Assembly (NCBI RefSeq): GCF_900129445.1
Contig: NZ_FQVT01000001.1
Coordinates: 62,001-126,000, forward strand
Source of the DNA: Salegentibacter echinorum
GTDB lineage: Bacteria > Bacteroidota > Bacteroidia > Flavobacteriales > Flavobacteriaceae
DNA length: 64,000 nucleotides
Direction of reading: 5' to 3'
Shown here piece after piece: positions 25,511-34,914 of this stretch. The notes beneath the pieces were generated by a model. It was not told the DNA's origin and did not search any database. It saw nothing but the letters and a program-made list of their open reading frames with translations. A program made the position numbers and the translations under genes. Numbering within the stretch: position 1 is the stretch's first letter; each line of letters opens with the position of its first letter.

Positions 25511-25838
25511 ATGGTAACAATTTATAAAAAGGAAGCTAAGGTATATATGGTGCCTGAACATAAGCTGGATGCCAAGGATTATGAAAACTTGATACCCGTC
25601 ATAACAGAATATATAAATATTGGGAAGTTTTCTGGTAAATTGAAATACAAAATTTTGAAGGTTGGGCGGCGAATGCCTATTGGAAGGGAATCGAAAATAA
25701 AACATTTTTAAAACGCGTTGCCTTAGTGGGAAATATCAAATGGCAGGAGCAATTTACAGAGGTGCTGCTTCCTTTTACCAGAGCACACATGAAATTTTTA
25801 AGCCTGAAGATATGGATGCCGCTAAAGAATGGATATAA
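25511..25838 (+). pseudogene. Frameshifted STAS/SpoIIAA-like gene
   Basis: Three successive frames give parts of one protein. The first frame from 25511 (KLDAKDYENLIPVITEYINI) matches the intact homologue at 30607. It is followed from about 25661 in another frame by EGWAANAYWKGIENKT, VALVGNIKWQEQFTEV and LPFTRAHMKFF, then after another shift at the T run near 25797-25801 by KPEDMDAAKEWI, ending with TAA at 25838. Compare the 30607 gene: WDLSGFWEDLK, GDKKWQDWITQFMKPF, ETAKKWIKK. At least two indels are needed, so the gene is broken. Confidence 0.8.
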
Positions 25839-25852
25839 AAAAACAGTGAAAA

Positions 25853-28387
25853 ATGAGAAAACTACAACTAAAAATCCCGATCATCCTTCCGCAAGTTCCC
25901 AACGAAAAAGATACTTGTGTAGAGAGGCTTATCAAAGAATTACAGGCCAAAGAGGGTATTGAAAAAGTGCACGTTGCCGATGCGGAAGAAGATGACACCC
26001 CGCAGCTCTGTTTCCATTACGACCCGGATATCATTTCCATCGACCGCGTTCAATCCCTCGCCGAACGAACTGGTGCCGCAATTACTGAAAAGTACGGGCA
26101 TTTGCTCGCAGAGGTTAAAGGGATTCGGCATACCCGACAGGCACGCTCCATTGAGAAAAGCCTTTTGAGAATCAATGGGGTTTTGGAGGCTACTGTTTCG
26201 GCATCGGGAATGGTTCGGCTTGAATTTGATAAGAAAGAGACAAAATTTGAAGAAATAAACAAACAAATCAAAAAGCAAGACCTTCAGATTGAACGGAGTT
26301 TTTCAAATGAAAATGACTACTCTAAAGCATCGCCAAAAAAACAGAAGGATTCAAAAAACAAAGATACTATGGAACAAATTTCCACAGAAAACCACGAACA
26401 AAAAGAGGGCGATAGCCACGCCGCAGGGGAAGAGCATTCCCACACGCATGGCGGGATCTTCGGTAAAAATACCGAGCTTATTTTTTCGATTATTTGCGGT
26501 GTACTTTTGGGAATTGGTTTCGGGCTTTCTTTTGTGGAAACAATTCCAGATTGGGTAAGCTTGTCTTTATACATAGGCGCATATTTCTTTGGAGGATATT
26601 TTACCGCTAAGGAAGCTATTGAAACGGTTGCAAAAGGAGGATTTGAAATTGACTTTCTGATGTTGGTAGCCGCCATTGGCGCCGCAATTCTGGGCGAATG
26701 GGCAGAAGGTGCTCTCTTGCTGTTCCTTTTTAGCCTTGGGCACGCCCTAGAACATTACGCAATGAACAAAGCCAGAAAATCAATTGCTGCACTTGCAAAG
26801 CTCGCGCCAAAAACAGCTTTACTTAAAAAAGATGGCAAGACCGAAGAAGTTGGGATTGCAGAATTGGGCATTGGCGATATTATCGTGGTAAAACCCAACA
26901 GTAAAATATCTGCCGATGGTGTTGTGGTTAACGGAAAAAGTAGTGTAAACCAGGCACCTATTACCGGGGAAAGTGTTCCCGTGGACAAACTTCCCGTGGA
27001 AAACACAAACAAGGACTATTCTGAAGACGATGAAATAAAAGATGAAAACCGGGTATTTGCGGGAACTATCAACGGTAATAATACCTTGGAAATTAAGGTA
27101 ATTAAAGAAGCCAAAGATTCTACCCTGTCCCGACTGGTCAAACTGGTAAACGAAGCGCAGACCCAGAAATCGCCCACACAGCTTTTGACCGATAAGTTTG
27201 AAAAATATTTTGTGCCATCCGTACTGATATTGGTTGGTATCCTACTCTTTGCTTTTCTGGTCATTGATGAACCCTTTAGTGCCAGCTTTTACCGGGCAAT
27301 GGCGGTATTGGTAGCTGCAAGTCCTTGCGCATTGGCCATTTCAACCCCCAGTGCCGTATTAAGCGGTGTAGCACGGGCAGCACGTGGCGGTGTACTTATC
27401 AAAGGGGGGCGACCACTTGAGGATCTGGGCGAGTTGACAGCCCTGGCCTTTGATAAAACGGGGACGCTAACAGAAGGAAAGCCCAAACTTACCGAAGTAG
27501 TACCTCTAGGGGATATTGAAGAAAATGAACTGTTAAAGATAGCCGTTGCCGTCGAAAACCTGAGCGACCACCCCTTGGCCAAAGCTGTCGTTAGGGACGG
27601 AAAAGAGCGTCTGGAAGTTACAGAAATTCCCGATGCGTCCGATTTGGAAGCCGTTTTAGGGAAAGGAATTAAAGCTTCCCTGGGTAAAAACAAAATCTAT
27701 ATTGGCAATTTGGACCTGTACGAAGACCTTGATGATGCAAAACCTTCCGAAGACATTTCCACAAAAGTTAAGGGACTTGAAAGTAGCGGAAACACCACGA
27801 TGCTTATAAGAAGGAACAAAGAATATATAGGTATCATCGCCCTTATGGACACCCCACGTGAAGCGGCCAGGGACACACTGAAACAATTAAAGGAAATCGG
27901 CATTAAACGAATGATTATGCTTACAGGCGATAATCAAAAAGTTGCCGATGCTGTAGCTGAAGAAATTGGCTTGACCGATGCCTGGGGGAGTCTGTTGCCG
28001 GAGGAAAAAGTAGATGCAATCAAAAAACTGAAAGAAAAGGAAAGCAAGGTCGCAATGGTAGGTGATGGTGTGAACGATGCCCCCGCAATGGCAAATAGTA
28101 CAGTTGGTATCGCTATGGGGGCAGCGGGCAGCGATGTGGCCCTGGAAACCGCAGATATAGCCTTAATGGCCGATAAACTGGAAACCCTGCCCTTTGCCAT
28201 AGGCCTGAGCAGGAAAGCGAAAGCCATTATTAAGCAGAACCTCTGGGTAAGCCTTGGTATTGTGGCCCTGCTTATCCCATCCACCATTTTTGGACTTGCC
28301 AATATCGGTATTGCCGTGGTAATACACGAAGGCTCGACCTTGCTTGTTGTTTTTAATGCGTTAAGACTTTTAGCTTATAAAAAATGA
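25853..28387 (+). CDS. P1B-4-type heavy-metal ATPase
   Basis: An 844-residue P-type ATPase. Residues 1-165 hold a degenerate metal-binding-domain-like head without CxxC, followed by a His-rich stretch (HAAGEEHSHTHG). The membrane metal site is SPCALAIS (SPC rather than CPC), and the last helix has HEGSTLLVVFNALRLL. Both are the signature of P1B-4 pumps, which export Co, Zn, Cd or Fe. Catalytic motifs: phosphorylation DKTGTLTEGKP, TGES, SDHPLA and GDGVNDAPAMA. It overlaps the next gene by 4 bases. The start ATG follows the decayed STAS-like gene by 15 bases. Confidence 0.92.
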   Translation: MRKLQLKIPIILPQVPNEKDTCVERLIKELQAKEGIEKVHVADAEEDDTPQLCFHYDPDIISIDRVQSLAERTGAAITEKYGHLLAEVKGIRHTRQARSIEKSLLRINGVLEATVSASGMVRLEFDKKETKFEEINKQIKKQDLQIERSFSNENDYSKASPKKQKDSKNKDTMEQISTENHEQKEGDSHAAGEEHSHTHGGIFGKNTELIFSIICGVLLGIGFGLSFVETIPDWVSLSLYIGAYFFGGYFTAKEAIETVAKGGFEIDFLMLVAAIGAAILGEWAEGALLLFLFSLGHALEHYAMNKARKSIAALAKLAPKTALLKKDGKTEEVGIAELGIGDIIVVKPNSKISADGVVVNGKSSVNQAPITGESVPVDKLPVENTNKDYSEDDEIKDENRVFAGTINGNNTLEIKVIKEAKDSTLSRLVKLVNEAQTQKSPTQLLTDKFEKYFVPSVLILVGILLFAFLVIDEPFSASFYRAMAVLVAASPCALAISTPSAVLSGVARAARGGVLIKGGRPLEDLGELTALAFDKTGTLTEGKPKLTEVVPLGDIEENELLKIAVAVENLSDHPLAKAVVRDGKERLEVTEIPDASDLEAVLGKGIKASLGKNKIYIGNLDLYEDLDDAKPSEDISTKVKGLESSGNTTMLIRRNKEYIGIIALMDTPREAARDTLKQLKEIGIKRMIMLTGDNQKVADAVAEEIGLTDAWGSLLPEEKVDAIKKLKEKESKVAMVGDGVNDAPAMANSTVGIAMGAAGSDVALETADIALMADKLETLPFAIGLSRKAKAIIKQNLWVSLGIVALLIPSTIFGLANIGIAVVIHEGSTLLVVFNALRLLAYKK

Positions 28388-29175
28388 ATAAAAGCACTTT
28401 TATAATAAAGCAAATGGACTGCCCTTCCGAAGAGCAGATGATCCGTATGAAGATAGAATCTTGCCAACAGGTAAAGTATTTGGACTTTGACATTCCCAAT
28501 AGAAAGCTGGAAATTTACCATCAAAACAATGTTGAAGAAATAAATAAAGCTCTCAGCGAGTTAAAACTAGGAGAAAAGCTTCAAGGAACCGAAAAATCTG
28601 AAATGCCATTGGCAGAAGATGAATCCAAACAACAAAAGATTCTTTGGTGGGTGCTGGGAATCAATTTTGGCTTTTTCGTCATCGAAGTGACCACAGGTTG
28701 GATTTCTTCTTCTATGGGCCTTATTGCCGATTCGCTGGATATGTTGGCAGATTCTATTGTGTACGCATTGAGCCTTTTTGCCGTAGGTGGTGCTATTTCA
28801 CGAAAAAAGAAAGTAGCAAAATTCAGCGGTTACTTTCAGATGGCATTGGCCACACTTGGATTTATTGAAGTATTGAGAAGGTTTTTTAGCAATAGCGAAA
28901 CACCGCTATTCCAATGGATGATTATTGTTTCCATTTTTGCCCTTATCGGGAACCTTGTTTCCCTTTGGCTGATAAACAAAGCCAAAAGTAAGGAAGTGCA
29001 TATGCAGGCGAGCGCGATTTTCACCTCCAACGATATTATAGTAAATGGTGGTGTCATATTAGCGGGGACGTTGGTTTATTTTTTAGGTAGTAAATGGCCA
29101 GATTTAGTTATTGGTGGAATTGTGTTCACTTTTGTAATGCGCGGGGCTATAAAAATATTAAAATTATCAAAGTAA
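28384..29175 (+). CDS. Cation transporter with metal-binding-like head and CDF-type membrane domain
   Basis: A 263-residue protein. Residues 1-65 form a small HMA-like domain with FIIKQMDCPSEEQMIRMKIE, where a single Cys replaces the usual CxxC. Residues 85-260 contain about six membrane helices, with the CDF motif LIADSLDMLADSIVYALSLF supplying paired Asp ligands (D-x-x-x-D). CDF proteins exchange Zn, Co, Fe or Mn for protons. It overlaps the P1B-4 ATPase stop (ATGA), so the two are translationally coupled and likely act on the same metal. Confidence 0.85.
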   Translation: MNKSTFIIKQMDCPSEEQMIRMKIESCQQVKYLDFDIPNRKLEIYHQNNVEEINKALSELKLGEKLQGTEKSEMPLAEDESKQQKILWWVLGINFGFFVIEVTTGWISSSMGLIADSLDMLADSIVYALSLFAVGGAISRKKKVAKFSGYFQMALATLGFIEVLRRFFSNSETPLFQWMIIVSIFALIGNLVSLWLINKAKSKEVHMQASAIFTSNDIIVNGGVILAGTLVYFLGSKWPDLVIGGIVFTFVMRGAIKILKLSK

Positions 29176-29225
29176 ATCCTGTCAAAAATTCGAGGATGGG
29201 AAAGTAATTAATCAAAACTTGAAAT

Positions 29226-30224
29226 ATGAATATCTGGCTTTGGATAGTAGTATTAGCAGTTGCGGCCTGGGCGGCCCACTGGGGTGCGGACCAGTTGTTG
29301 ACCCCCTTAAAAATGCTACGTAAACAATGGGGGCTTACCGCTTCTGCAGGTGCTGCCTTCCTTGCCATTGTCACGGCAAGCCCTGAAGTAGCCATCAACA
29401 TTACAAGTGCTGCGCGGGGAGTTTCCGATATTGGGCTTGGAAATTTGTTGGGATCAAATATTATTTCAATTCCCTTGATGGTAACCATTGCGTATTTCGC
29501 TTCCAGGAGATACTTCAAAAAAAATAAAAACCACCAAAAACACCTTGATAAAAACATTCTGGCATTGAACAAACGGTCTGTTTCCGTTCTTTCCCTTCCG
29601 TACCTGAGTATTATCGCCCTTGTAGCCCTTTTGACTTTGCCTAAAGCCTGGCGCGGGCTGCAACCGATAGACGGGTGGATTATGCTGGCGGCCTATGGAG
29701 CGTTTTTGACCCACGCCATAGTAAAAGGTAGAAAAAAAGGTGAAAAGGTAATCTGGAATAAAGAAAAGATAGCTCTTTCCGGTGCTGGTGCTCTGGCAAT
29801 AGCCGTAGGTGCTTTTTTTATTGTAAAGGCAACCGAGAATATTGTTGCTGCCCTAAATATTTCTGAAATCGTGGGCGGTCTTTTCATCACAGGCATAATG
29901 ACCACGGCACCAGAAATTTTCAAGACCTGGAGCGTGGTAAAAGGCGGTGAGGTAACGGCTGGAACCACCAGTGTGATCGCAGATAATGCTGTTACTATGA
30001 CTGTGGCCTTTTTTCCATTAGCATTGGTTACAACCCCTATTGAAGATTTTCAGTTATACTGGGTAAACCTGGCTTTTGTCGGGTTGATGCCTTTATTATA
30101 TTCATTATTTATCCATCAAAGCAAAGAACAACATGGATTCAGTAAATGGCAGATTTTTGTCTTTGACGGAGCATACATTGTGTATTTATTGGTAATGGCA
30201 TTTTTTGTACTAAAACTTTTTTAA
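29226..30224 (+). CDS. Sodium/calcium exchanger-family (CaCA) cation antiporter
   Basis: A 332-residue membrane protein with about 10 helices. The two inverted alpha-repeats are seen as FLAIVTASPEVAINITSAAR and GIMTTAPEIFKTWSVVKG, each with the P-E pair of the family. The first segment (LLTPLKMLRKQWGLTAS) also fits. Members move Ca or another divalent cation against Na+ or H+. It lies 50 bases after the CDF-like gene in the same direction, forming an export trio with the ATPase. The actual ion is unknown. Confidence 0.85.
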   Translation: MNIWLWIVVLAVAAWAAHWGADQLLTPLKMLRKQWGLTASAGAAFLAIVTASPEVAINITSAARGVSDIGLGNLLGSNIISIPLMVTIAYFASRRYFKKNKNHQKHLDKNILALNKRSVSVLSLPYLSIIALVALLTLPKAWRGLQPIDGWIMLAAYGAFLTHAIVKGRKKGEKVIWNKEKIALSGAGALAIAVGAFFIVKATENIVAALNISEIVGGLFITGIMTTAPEIFKTWSVVKGGEVTAGTTSVIADNAVTMTVAFFPLALVTTPIEDFQLYWVNLAFVGLMPLLYSLFIHQSKEQHGFSKWQIFVFDGAYIVYLLVMAFFVLKLF

Positions 30225-30225
30225 A

Positions 30226-30399
30226 ATGACAGAAGATTTGTTCAAAGATTACCAGGAGAGGATCGATCTACTGGATGAAAACATCCGGGAATTGGCCGTT
30301 AAATATGCCGAAGAATTCTATAGGGCAAACCAATGTTCAAAGGAGGAGGCCCTAGAACGTGGTATTGTAAGAGCAGAGATGGAAAAAAGGAAAATTTAG
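30226..30399 (+). CDS. Small charged hypothetical protein
   Basis: A 57-residue frame (starts MTEDLFKDYQERIDLLDENI), beginning 1 base after the exchanger stop. It is rich in Glu, Lys and Asp and probably all helical, with one Cys (ANQCSKEEA). There are no membrane segments. Tight spacing to the exchanger gene supports real translation. No family is recognised. Similar small acidic frames follow it, some of them broken, so it may be part of a decaying gene string. Confidence 0.55.
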   Translation: MTEDLFKDYQERIDLLDENIRELAVKYAEEFYRANQCSKEEALERGIVRAEMEKRKI

Positions 30400-30429
30400 C
30401 CGTAACAATAAAAACAATTCAACTATAAG

Positions 30430-30588
30430 ATGGACTGGATGTTCGAAGATTTCACAACCGATTTTGATTTCCTCGAACCATGGGTTAGGCAAAAGGCAAT
30501 TAGTTAAGGAGAAAAATTACACGAAAAAAAAGCTATATCTGAGGCTATTGTAAAAGCTGAGGAATGGTTTTACGATTTAGGAGGATAA
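30430..30588 (+). pseudogene. Small gene interrupted by an in-frame stop
   Basis: A 53-codon frame: 25 codons (MDWMFEDFTTDFDFLEPWVR...) end at TAA 30505-30507, and the same frame then stays open for another 26 sensible codons (GEKLHEKKAISEAIVKAEEW...) to TAA at 30588. The coherent helical, Glu/Lys-rich composition on both sides suggests a nonsense mutation in a small gene. No family is recognised. Confidence 0.5.
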
Positions 30589-30606
30589 TAATTAAAAAAC
30601 AAAAAT

Positions 30607-30993
30607 ATGTTAGAGATAATTGAATTAACAGGGGGGAATATCATAGCAACAAAAGCTTCAGGTAAATTAAAAAAAGAGGATATGGAAAAAATACGTCCGC
30701 TTATCCACGCTATACTGGACAAGGGAATGAAAGTTCATTGGTATTTTGAAATGGAAGACTTTACCGGCTGGGATCTTTCTGGATTTTGGGAAGACCTGAA
30801 AATGGATACCACACACGCCCAGGATTATGAAAAAATTGCGATGGTTGGAGATAAAAAATGGCAGGATTGGATAACTCAGTTTATGAAACCGTTCACAAAT
30901 GCAGAAGTGAAATATTATGATTTAGAGGATAGAGAAACTGCAAAAAAATGGATTAAAAAAAACCTCTTATCAAAAGGAACAAATGAAAACTGA
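30607..30993 (+). CDS. STAS/SpoIIAA-like protein
   Basis: A 128-residue soluble protein of the SpoIIAA-like family: a strand-rich front (IIELTGGNIIATKASGKLKK) leading to ILDKGMKVHWYFEMEDFTGW and GFWEDLKMDTTHAQDYEKIA, then DKKWQDWITQFMKPF and the C-terminal RETAKKWIKKNLL. These are typical of the stand-alone STAS-type proteins common in marine bacteria, of unknown role. The broken copy at 25511-25838 shows the same layout, so two copies flanked the transporter trio. Its presence in a metal island suggests a stress role (inference). Confidence 0.85.
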   Translation: MLEIIELTGGNIIATKASGKLKKEDMEKIRPLIHAILDKGMKVHWYFEMEDFTGWDLSGFWEDLKMDTTHAQDYEKIAMVGDKKWQDWITQFMKPFTNAEVKYYDLEDRETAKKWIKKNLLSKGTNEN

Positions 30994-31017
30994 ATATGTA
31001 ATTTAAATTAAAAAACC

Positions 31018-31212
31018 ATGAAAATATTTGTCCCTATCGATTTTAGTCAAAGTTCAAACATTGTAGTGGAGTACGCTACAAAGGTGACCAAAACTTTAAA
31101 ATCTAATAACATTTTTGTATAGGTCTACTCCCGGGGTTATCAATATGCCGGATATGAAACTATAACTTATCCGGTTTCCAATAATTATAGTTTTTATAGT
31201 ATTTGCTTATAG
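31018..31212 (+). pseudogene. Universal-stress-protein gene fragment
   Basis: The first 34 codons (MKIFVPIDFSQSSNIVVEYA...) match the start of UspA-family proteins, where PxDFS..S...V.YA is the beta-1/helix-1 signature. The frame stops at TAG 31120-31122 after TKTLKSNNIFV. Reading on gives VYSRGYQYAGYETITYPVS and then another stop at 31212, about one third of the family length. Nothing matching the C-terminal ATP-binding motif follows. It is a truncated, probably dead gene. Confidence 0.7.
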
Positions 31213-31342
31213 AAAAACTAAGAGTTGCTGAAATATCATGGTACAAGAATGACGAGAATGTTTGAAGTCGTAATTACTAATGTTGTTATCGTTTTTATGG
31301 TCACACTTAGCAATACGCTTAAAAATTAATTGGAAATAAAAA

Positions 31343-31510
31343 ATGTCTCAAAGCCGTAGAAATAGACGAAAGAAAAAAAATAAAAAACCAGCCAAGGATC
31401 AGGTAACAAAAAAAGATAAGTTCAAGGGTGTTATTGTACTTGTCCTTCTCATTATAGCAGCCTTCCTTCTCTACTTCTTTGTGCTAAAAGAAAATATTCA
31501 CAAACATTGA
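31343..31510 (+). CDS. Small basic single-TM protein (copy 2 of a three-member family)
   Basis: A 55-residue frame: basic head MSQSRRNRRKKKNKK, then VTKKDKFKG and a membrane helix (about residues 29-48), ending KENIHKH. It parallels the 54-residue protein at 17354-17518 (RRDRRKNKNRKK, SKKDKI, helix) and the broken copy at 31697-31822. Function is unknown. The two intact copies are both in the metal island but far apart, one near the regulator and one near the Cu+ ATPase. Confidence 0.65.
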   Translation: MSQSRRNRRKKKNKKPAKDQVTKKDKFKGVIVLVLLIIAAFLLYFFVLKENIHKH

Positions 31511-31696
31511 TTAAATACAACCATATAGTGTTCAATATGTGTTTAGTTAGTATACAATCAAAAGAAATATTTATCGACATCTTAAAAATAGAAAAAGTAA
31601 AAACATTAAATTAGACTCTCGTTACGTCGAATAGTTTAGTTGTTTAGCTCACAATATTCTAGGATTACAAATAAGAAATGAAATAATATAAATATT

Positions 31697-31822
31697 ATGT
31701 CTGAATATCGATGTAAATGACTTAATAATAGTAATAAGAGACCATCTGAAAAAAGTAGTATTACCAAAAAAGATAAAATAATTTGGATTGGTCTTCTAAT
31801 GGTTGTTTGGGTAATAATCTGA
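31697..31822 (+). pseudogene. Small TM protein, copy 3, broken by an in-frame stop
   Basis: A 42-codon frame with a TGA at codon 8 (MSEYRCK then stop). After the stop, the frame gives NNSNKRPSEKSSITKKDKI followed by a hydrophobic helix (IWIGLLMVVWVII) and TGA at 31822. The TKKDKI-helix order matches copies 1 and 2. The lost residues are the basic head, so this copy is a pseudogene. The rest of the 31511-31988 gap has no other recognisable feature. Confidence 0.6.
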
Positions 31823-31988
31823 TTTCTACTGTTCTTGCTCCTCATAAAGTACTTTATATCTATCGAGATACAACACTTTTGCAATAGATGAACCTAATTC
31901 AGCTAATTCTACAAATAGTTCAGCCTTTTACGTAACATATTACGTTCTTTTAATCCTGAAATTTGAACTATCAATAAAGAAAAGGATT

Positions 31989-34247
31989 ATGGCGATTGTA
32001 AATGTATTGGAAACAGAGTCCAAAGAAACCAAACAAGGAACAAAAAAATCATTTCCGGTTACTGGAATGACCTGTGCCGCCTGTGCCGGGAGTGTAGAAT
32101 CCATACTTTCCCATACCGACGGTGTGAACAATGCCACCGTGAATTTTGCAAGCAATTCGGTGTTGGTCGATTACGATGAAAATATTTCCGAAGAAAAATT
32201 ACAGCAAGCACTAGAAGAGGTGGGTTATGACCTTATTATCGATACGGAAGACCCAGCGGAAGCACAACAGAAACTTCAGCAAAAGCACTATCTGGATATT
32301 AAAAACCGCACCATTTGGTCGGCCATTTTAACGCTGCCCATTTTTATTCTGGGAATGTTCTTTATGGATTGGGAACCCGGAAAATGGATATCGTTGGTGT
32401 TGACCGTTCCTGTTTTATTTTGGTTCGGGCGTAGCTTCTTTATCAATGCCTTCAAACAGGCCAAGTACGGAAAGGCCAATATGGACACGTTGGTAGCGTT
32501 AAGTACGGGAATCGCCTTTCTATTTAGTGTGTTCAACACGCTATTTCCTCAATTCTGGCTGAGTCGTGGTATCGAACCTCACGTCTATTACGAAGCAGCA
32601 ACTGTTATCATTACCTTTATTTCCCTTGGGAAATTATTGGAGGAAAAAGCAAAATCGAACACTTCTTCAGCGATTAAAAAACTGATGGGGTTGCAGCCCA
32701 AAACGCTTAAAATAATTGAAAATGGGGAAGAAAAGGAAATTCCGATTTCCGAAGTCCAAGTGGGTCAGACCATCTTGGTACGTCCCGGAGAAAAAATACC
32801 GGTAGATGGCGAAGTATCAAAAGGCAGTTCGTATGTAGATGAAAGTATGATTACGGGCGAACCTGTCCCTGTCCAAAAATCCAAAGCGGAAAAAGTATTT
32901 GCCGGTACCGTCAATCAAAAAGGAAGTTTTCAATTCACGGCAGAAAAAGTAGGCGGCGAAACCCTGCTTGCCCATATTATAAAAATGGTTCAGGAAGCAC
33001 AGGGAAGCAAAGCACCCGTGCAAAAATTGGTCGATAAGATTGCGGGAATTTTTGTTCCCATCGTATTGGGGATATCCATTATTACCTTCATCGTTTGGAT
33101 GTTTGTTGGTGGCGATACTGCATTTTCACAAGCTTTATTGACTTCCGTAGCAGTATTGGTCATTGCCTGCCCTTGTGCGTTGGGGTTGGCGACACCAACA
33201 GCGATTATGGTGGGAATAGGAAAAGGCGCAGAGAACAATATTCTCATAAAAGATGCCGAAAGTCTGGAGCTTGGGCATAAAGTGAATGCCGTCATTCTTG
33301 ATAAAACAGGTACGATTACCGAAGGTAAACCCTTGGTAACGGATATTATTTGGAATGATAAAAGTAATGATGAAACGAAATACAAACAAATTATTTCAGC
33401 GATTGAGGCACAGTCCGAACATCCATTGGCCGAAGCCGTGGTCAATCATTTTAAGGAACAAGGTGTTCGACCCACCGAAATCACTTCTTTTGAAAGTATA
33501 ACGGGAATGGGTGTTGAAGCAGAATCGGAAAAGGGTATTAAATACTTTGTAGGTAACCATAAACTAATGGTCAAGAATGATATTCAAATCGATGCTGCCT
33601 TAATCAATGCATCCGAAAATCTTGAAGAACAAGCAAAAACGGTCATATTTTTTAGTAATGATGAACAAGTACTTGCAATCCTTGCCATTGCAGATAAGAT
33701 TAAGGAAACATCCAAAAAGGCCATTGCCACGCTGCAAAATAAAGGAATTGAAGTTTATATGTTGACAGGCGATAATAATAAAACCGCATCTGCTGTTGGA
33801 AAACAAGTGGGAATAACCCATTATCAAGGGGAAGTAATGCCTTCCGATAAAGCAGCCTTTGTAGAGAAATTACAAGCCGATGGAAAAACAGTGGCTATGG
33901 TGGGCGATGGCATCAACGATTCCCACGCCTTGGCACAGGCCAATGTGAGTATTGCTATGGGCAAAGGTTCCGATATTGCGATGGATGTTGCAAAAATGAC
34001 CCTTATAACCTCAGATTTGCAATCTATTCCCAAAGCGTTGGAACTATCAAAAAGAACCGTATTGGGTATCCGTCAAAATCTGTTTTGGGCGTTCATTTAC
34101 AATATTATTGGTATTCCTATTGCAGCAGGCGTGCTATATCCTGTAAACGGATTTTTACTAGATCCGATGATTGCAGGAGCAGCAATGGCTTTCAGTAGCG
34201 TATCGGTTGTTGCCAATAGTTTAAGACTTAAACGAGTAAAACTTTAA
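31989..34247 (+). CDS. copA: Cu+-exporting P1B-1 ATPase
   Basis: A 752-residue ATPase. A single N-terminal metal-binding domain has [12 protein letters not shown] (CxxC), the membrane site is [12 protein letters not shown] (CPC) and helices carry the YN plus M-S--S copper signatures near the end ([36 protein letters not shown]). Catalytic motifs: [24 protein letters not shown] and [20 protein letters not shown]. It exports Cu+ from the cytoplasm. A small copper-binding protein gene follows after 23 bases, as a likely chaperone. This is probably the main cytosolic copper pump of the island. Confidence 0.95.
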   Translation: MAIVNVLETESKETKQGTKKSFPVTGMTCAACAGSVESILSHTDGVNNATVNFASNSVLVDYDENISEEKLQQALEEVGYDLIIDTEDPAEAQQKLQQKHYLDIKNRTIWSAILTLPIFILGMFFMDWEPGKWISLVLTVPVLFWFGRSFFINAFKQAKYGKANMDTLVALSTGIAFLFSVFNTLFPQFWLSRGIEPHVYYEAATVIITFISLGKLLEEKAKSNTSSAIKKLMGLQPKTLKIIENGEEKEIPISEVQVGQTILVRPGEKIPVDGEVSKGSSYVDESMITGEPVPVQKSKAEKVFAGTVNQKGSFQFTAEKVGGETLLAHIIKMVQEAQGSKAPVQKLVDKIAGIFVPIVLGISIITFIVWMFVGGDTAFSQALLTSVAVLVIACPCALGLATPTAIMVGIGKGAENNILIKDAESLELGHKVNAVILDKTGTITEGKPLVTDIIWNDKSNDETKYKQIISAIEAQSEHPLAEAVVNHFKEQGVRPTEITSFESITGMGVEAESEKGIKYFVGNHKLMVKNDIQIDAALINASENLEEQAKTVIFFSNDEQVLAILAIADKIKETSKKAIATLQNKGIEVYMLTGDNNKTASAVGKQVGITHYQGEVMPSDKAAFVEKLQADGKTVAMVGDGINDSHALAQANVSIAMGKGSDIAMDVAKMTLITSDLQSIPKALELSKRTVLGIRQNLFWAFIYNIIGIPIAAGVLYPVNGFLLDPMIAGAAMAFSSVSVVANSLRLKRVKL

Positions 34248-34270
34248 TATTAATTATAAATTCAAAAATT

Positions 34271-34483
34271 ATGAAAACTTTAAAATTCAAAACAAATATC
34301 AATTGTGGTGGTTGCGTATCTAAAGTTACCCCCTTTTTAAACAAGCAGGAAGGTGTTGAAAGCTGGGAAGTGGATACGAACAATCCCGATAAGATACTGA
34401 CCGTCGAAACTAATAGTGCTACCGAAGAGGAAGTGAAGGCTACTTTGCAAAAAGTAGGGTTCAAAGCGGAGTCCATAGATTAA
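34271..34483 (+). CDS. Small heavy-metal-associated protein (CopZ-like)
   Basis: A 70-residue HMA-domain protein: KTNINCGGCVSKVTPFLNKQ contains the CxxC metal site (CGGC), and the two-layer fold continues through VESWEVDTNNPDKILTV to ALQ-type C-terminal KVGFKAESID. It follows the Cu+ ATPase by 23 bases in the same direction, which supports a Cu(I) chaperone role. It lacks a signal peptide. Confidence 0.88.
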   Translation: MKTLKFKTNINCGGCVSKVTPFLNKQEGVESWEVDTNNPDKILTVETNSATEEEVKATLQKVGFKAESID

Positions 34484-34575
34484 CACTTCTGAATAAGGAT
34501 GGTTTACGTAATCCTCTTAGGTGTCGTCATTTTTTTTTGCCGTTCATTTTTATAGAAAAGCGAGGCGACGGAAGG

Positions 34576-34911
34576 TCAAGCCTTTTCTAGAACATTGGCA
34601 CGGGTCGTTGTTAGAAAATGTGCTCTATTATCGCAATCTTTCAGAAGAAAAGCAAAAGGTTTTTCAGCAGCGAATAACATCTTTTTGAAATCTCGATTTT
34701 CTATAAGCCAATTAACAGCTTGGTTTTCACTATCAAAAGTTCTGGTAACACTTACATCTGGCTTGGGATTGTTTACGAAAAATGAAATGTTGGAAGAATC
34801 ATCAAGAGGTTGTCTGTCCGAAAATACATATTCTGTAACCTCATATTCCAGTGGTGGTTCATTTCGGAAAAATTGAACTATTCTATTTTTAATGTCTGCC
34901 ATTATTCCCAT
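34576..34911 (-). CDS. Hypothetical protein, minus strand
   Basis: A 111-residue protein with no membrane segments. Start MGIMADIKNR could also be the ATG three codons in (MADIKNR). Features: RNEPPLEYEVTEYVFSDRQP, DVSVTRTFDSENQAVNWLIE and the C-terminal NRAHFLTTTRANVLEKA. It starts 3 bases after the stop of the next upstream minus-strand gene, so they form one transcript. No family recognised. These genes lie between the copper block and the integrase, a common spot for element cargo genes. Confidence 0.6.
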   Translation of the reverse strand: MGIMADIKNRIVQFFRNEPPLEYEVTEYVFSDRQPLDDSSNISFFVNNPKPDVSVTRTFDSENQAVNWLIENRDFKKMLFAAEKPFAFLLKDCDNRAHFLTTTRANVLEKA

Positions 34912-34914
34912 ATG

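Noticed and set aside
25726-25962. Open frame of 78 codons upstream of the P1B-4 ATPase
   Set aside because: Its first part is a piece of the frameshifted STAS-like gene and the rest is an off-frame reading of the ATPase start.
26289-26558. Second frame inside the P1B-4 ATPase gene
   Set aside because: The ATPase frame with its DKTG and SPC motifs covers the same bases; this is a shadow.
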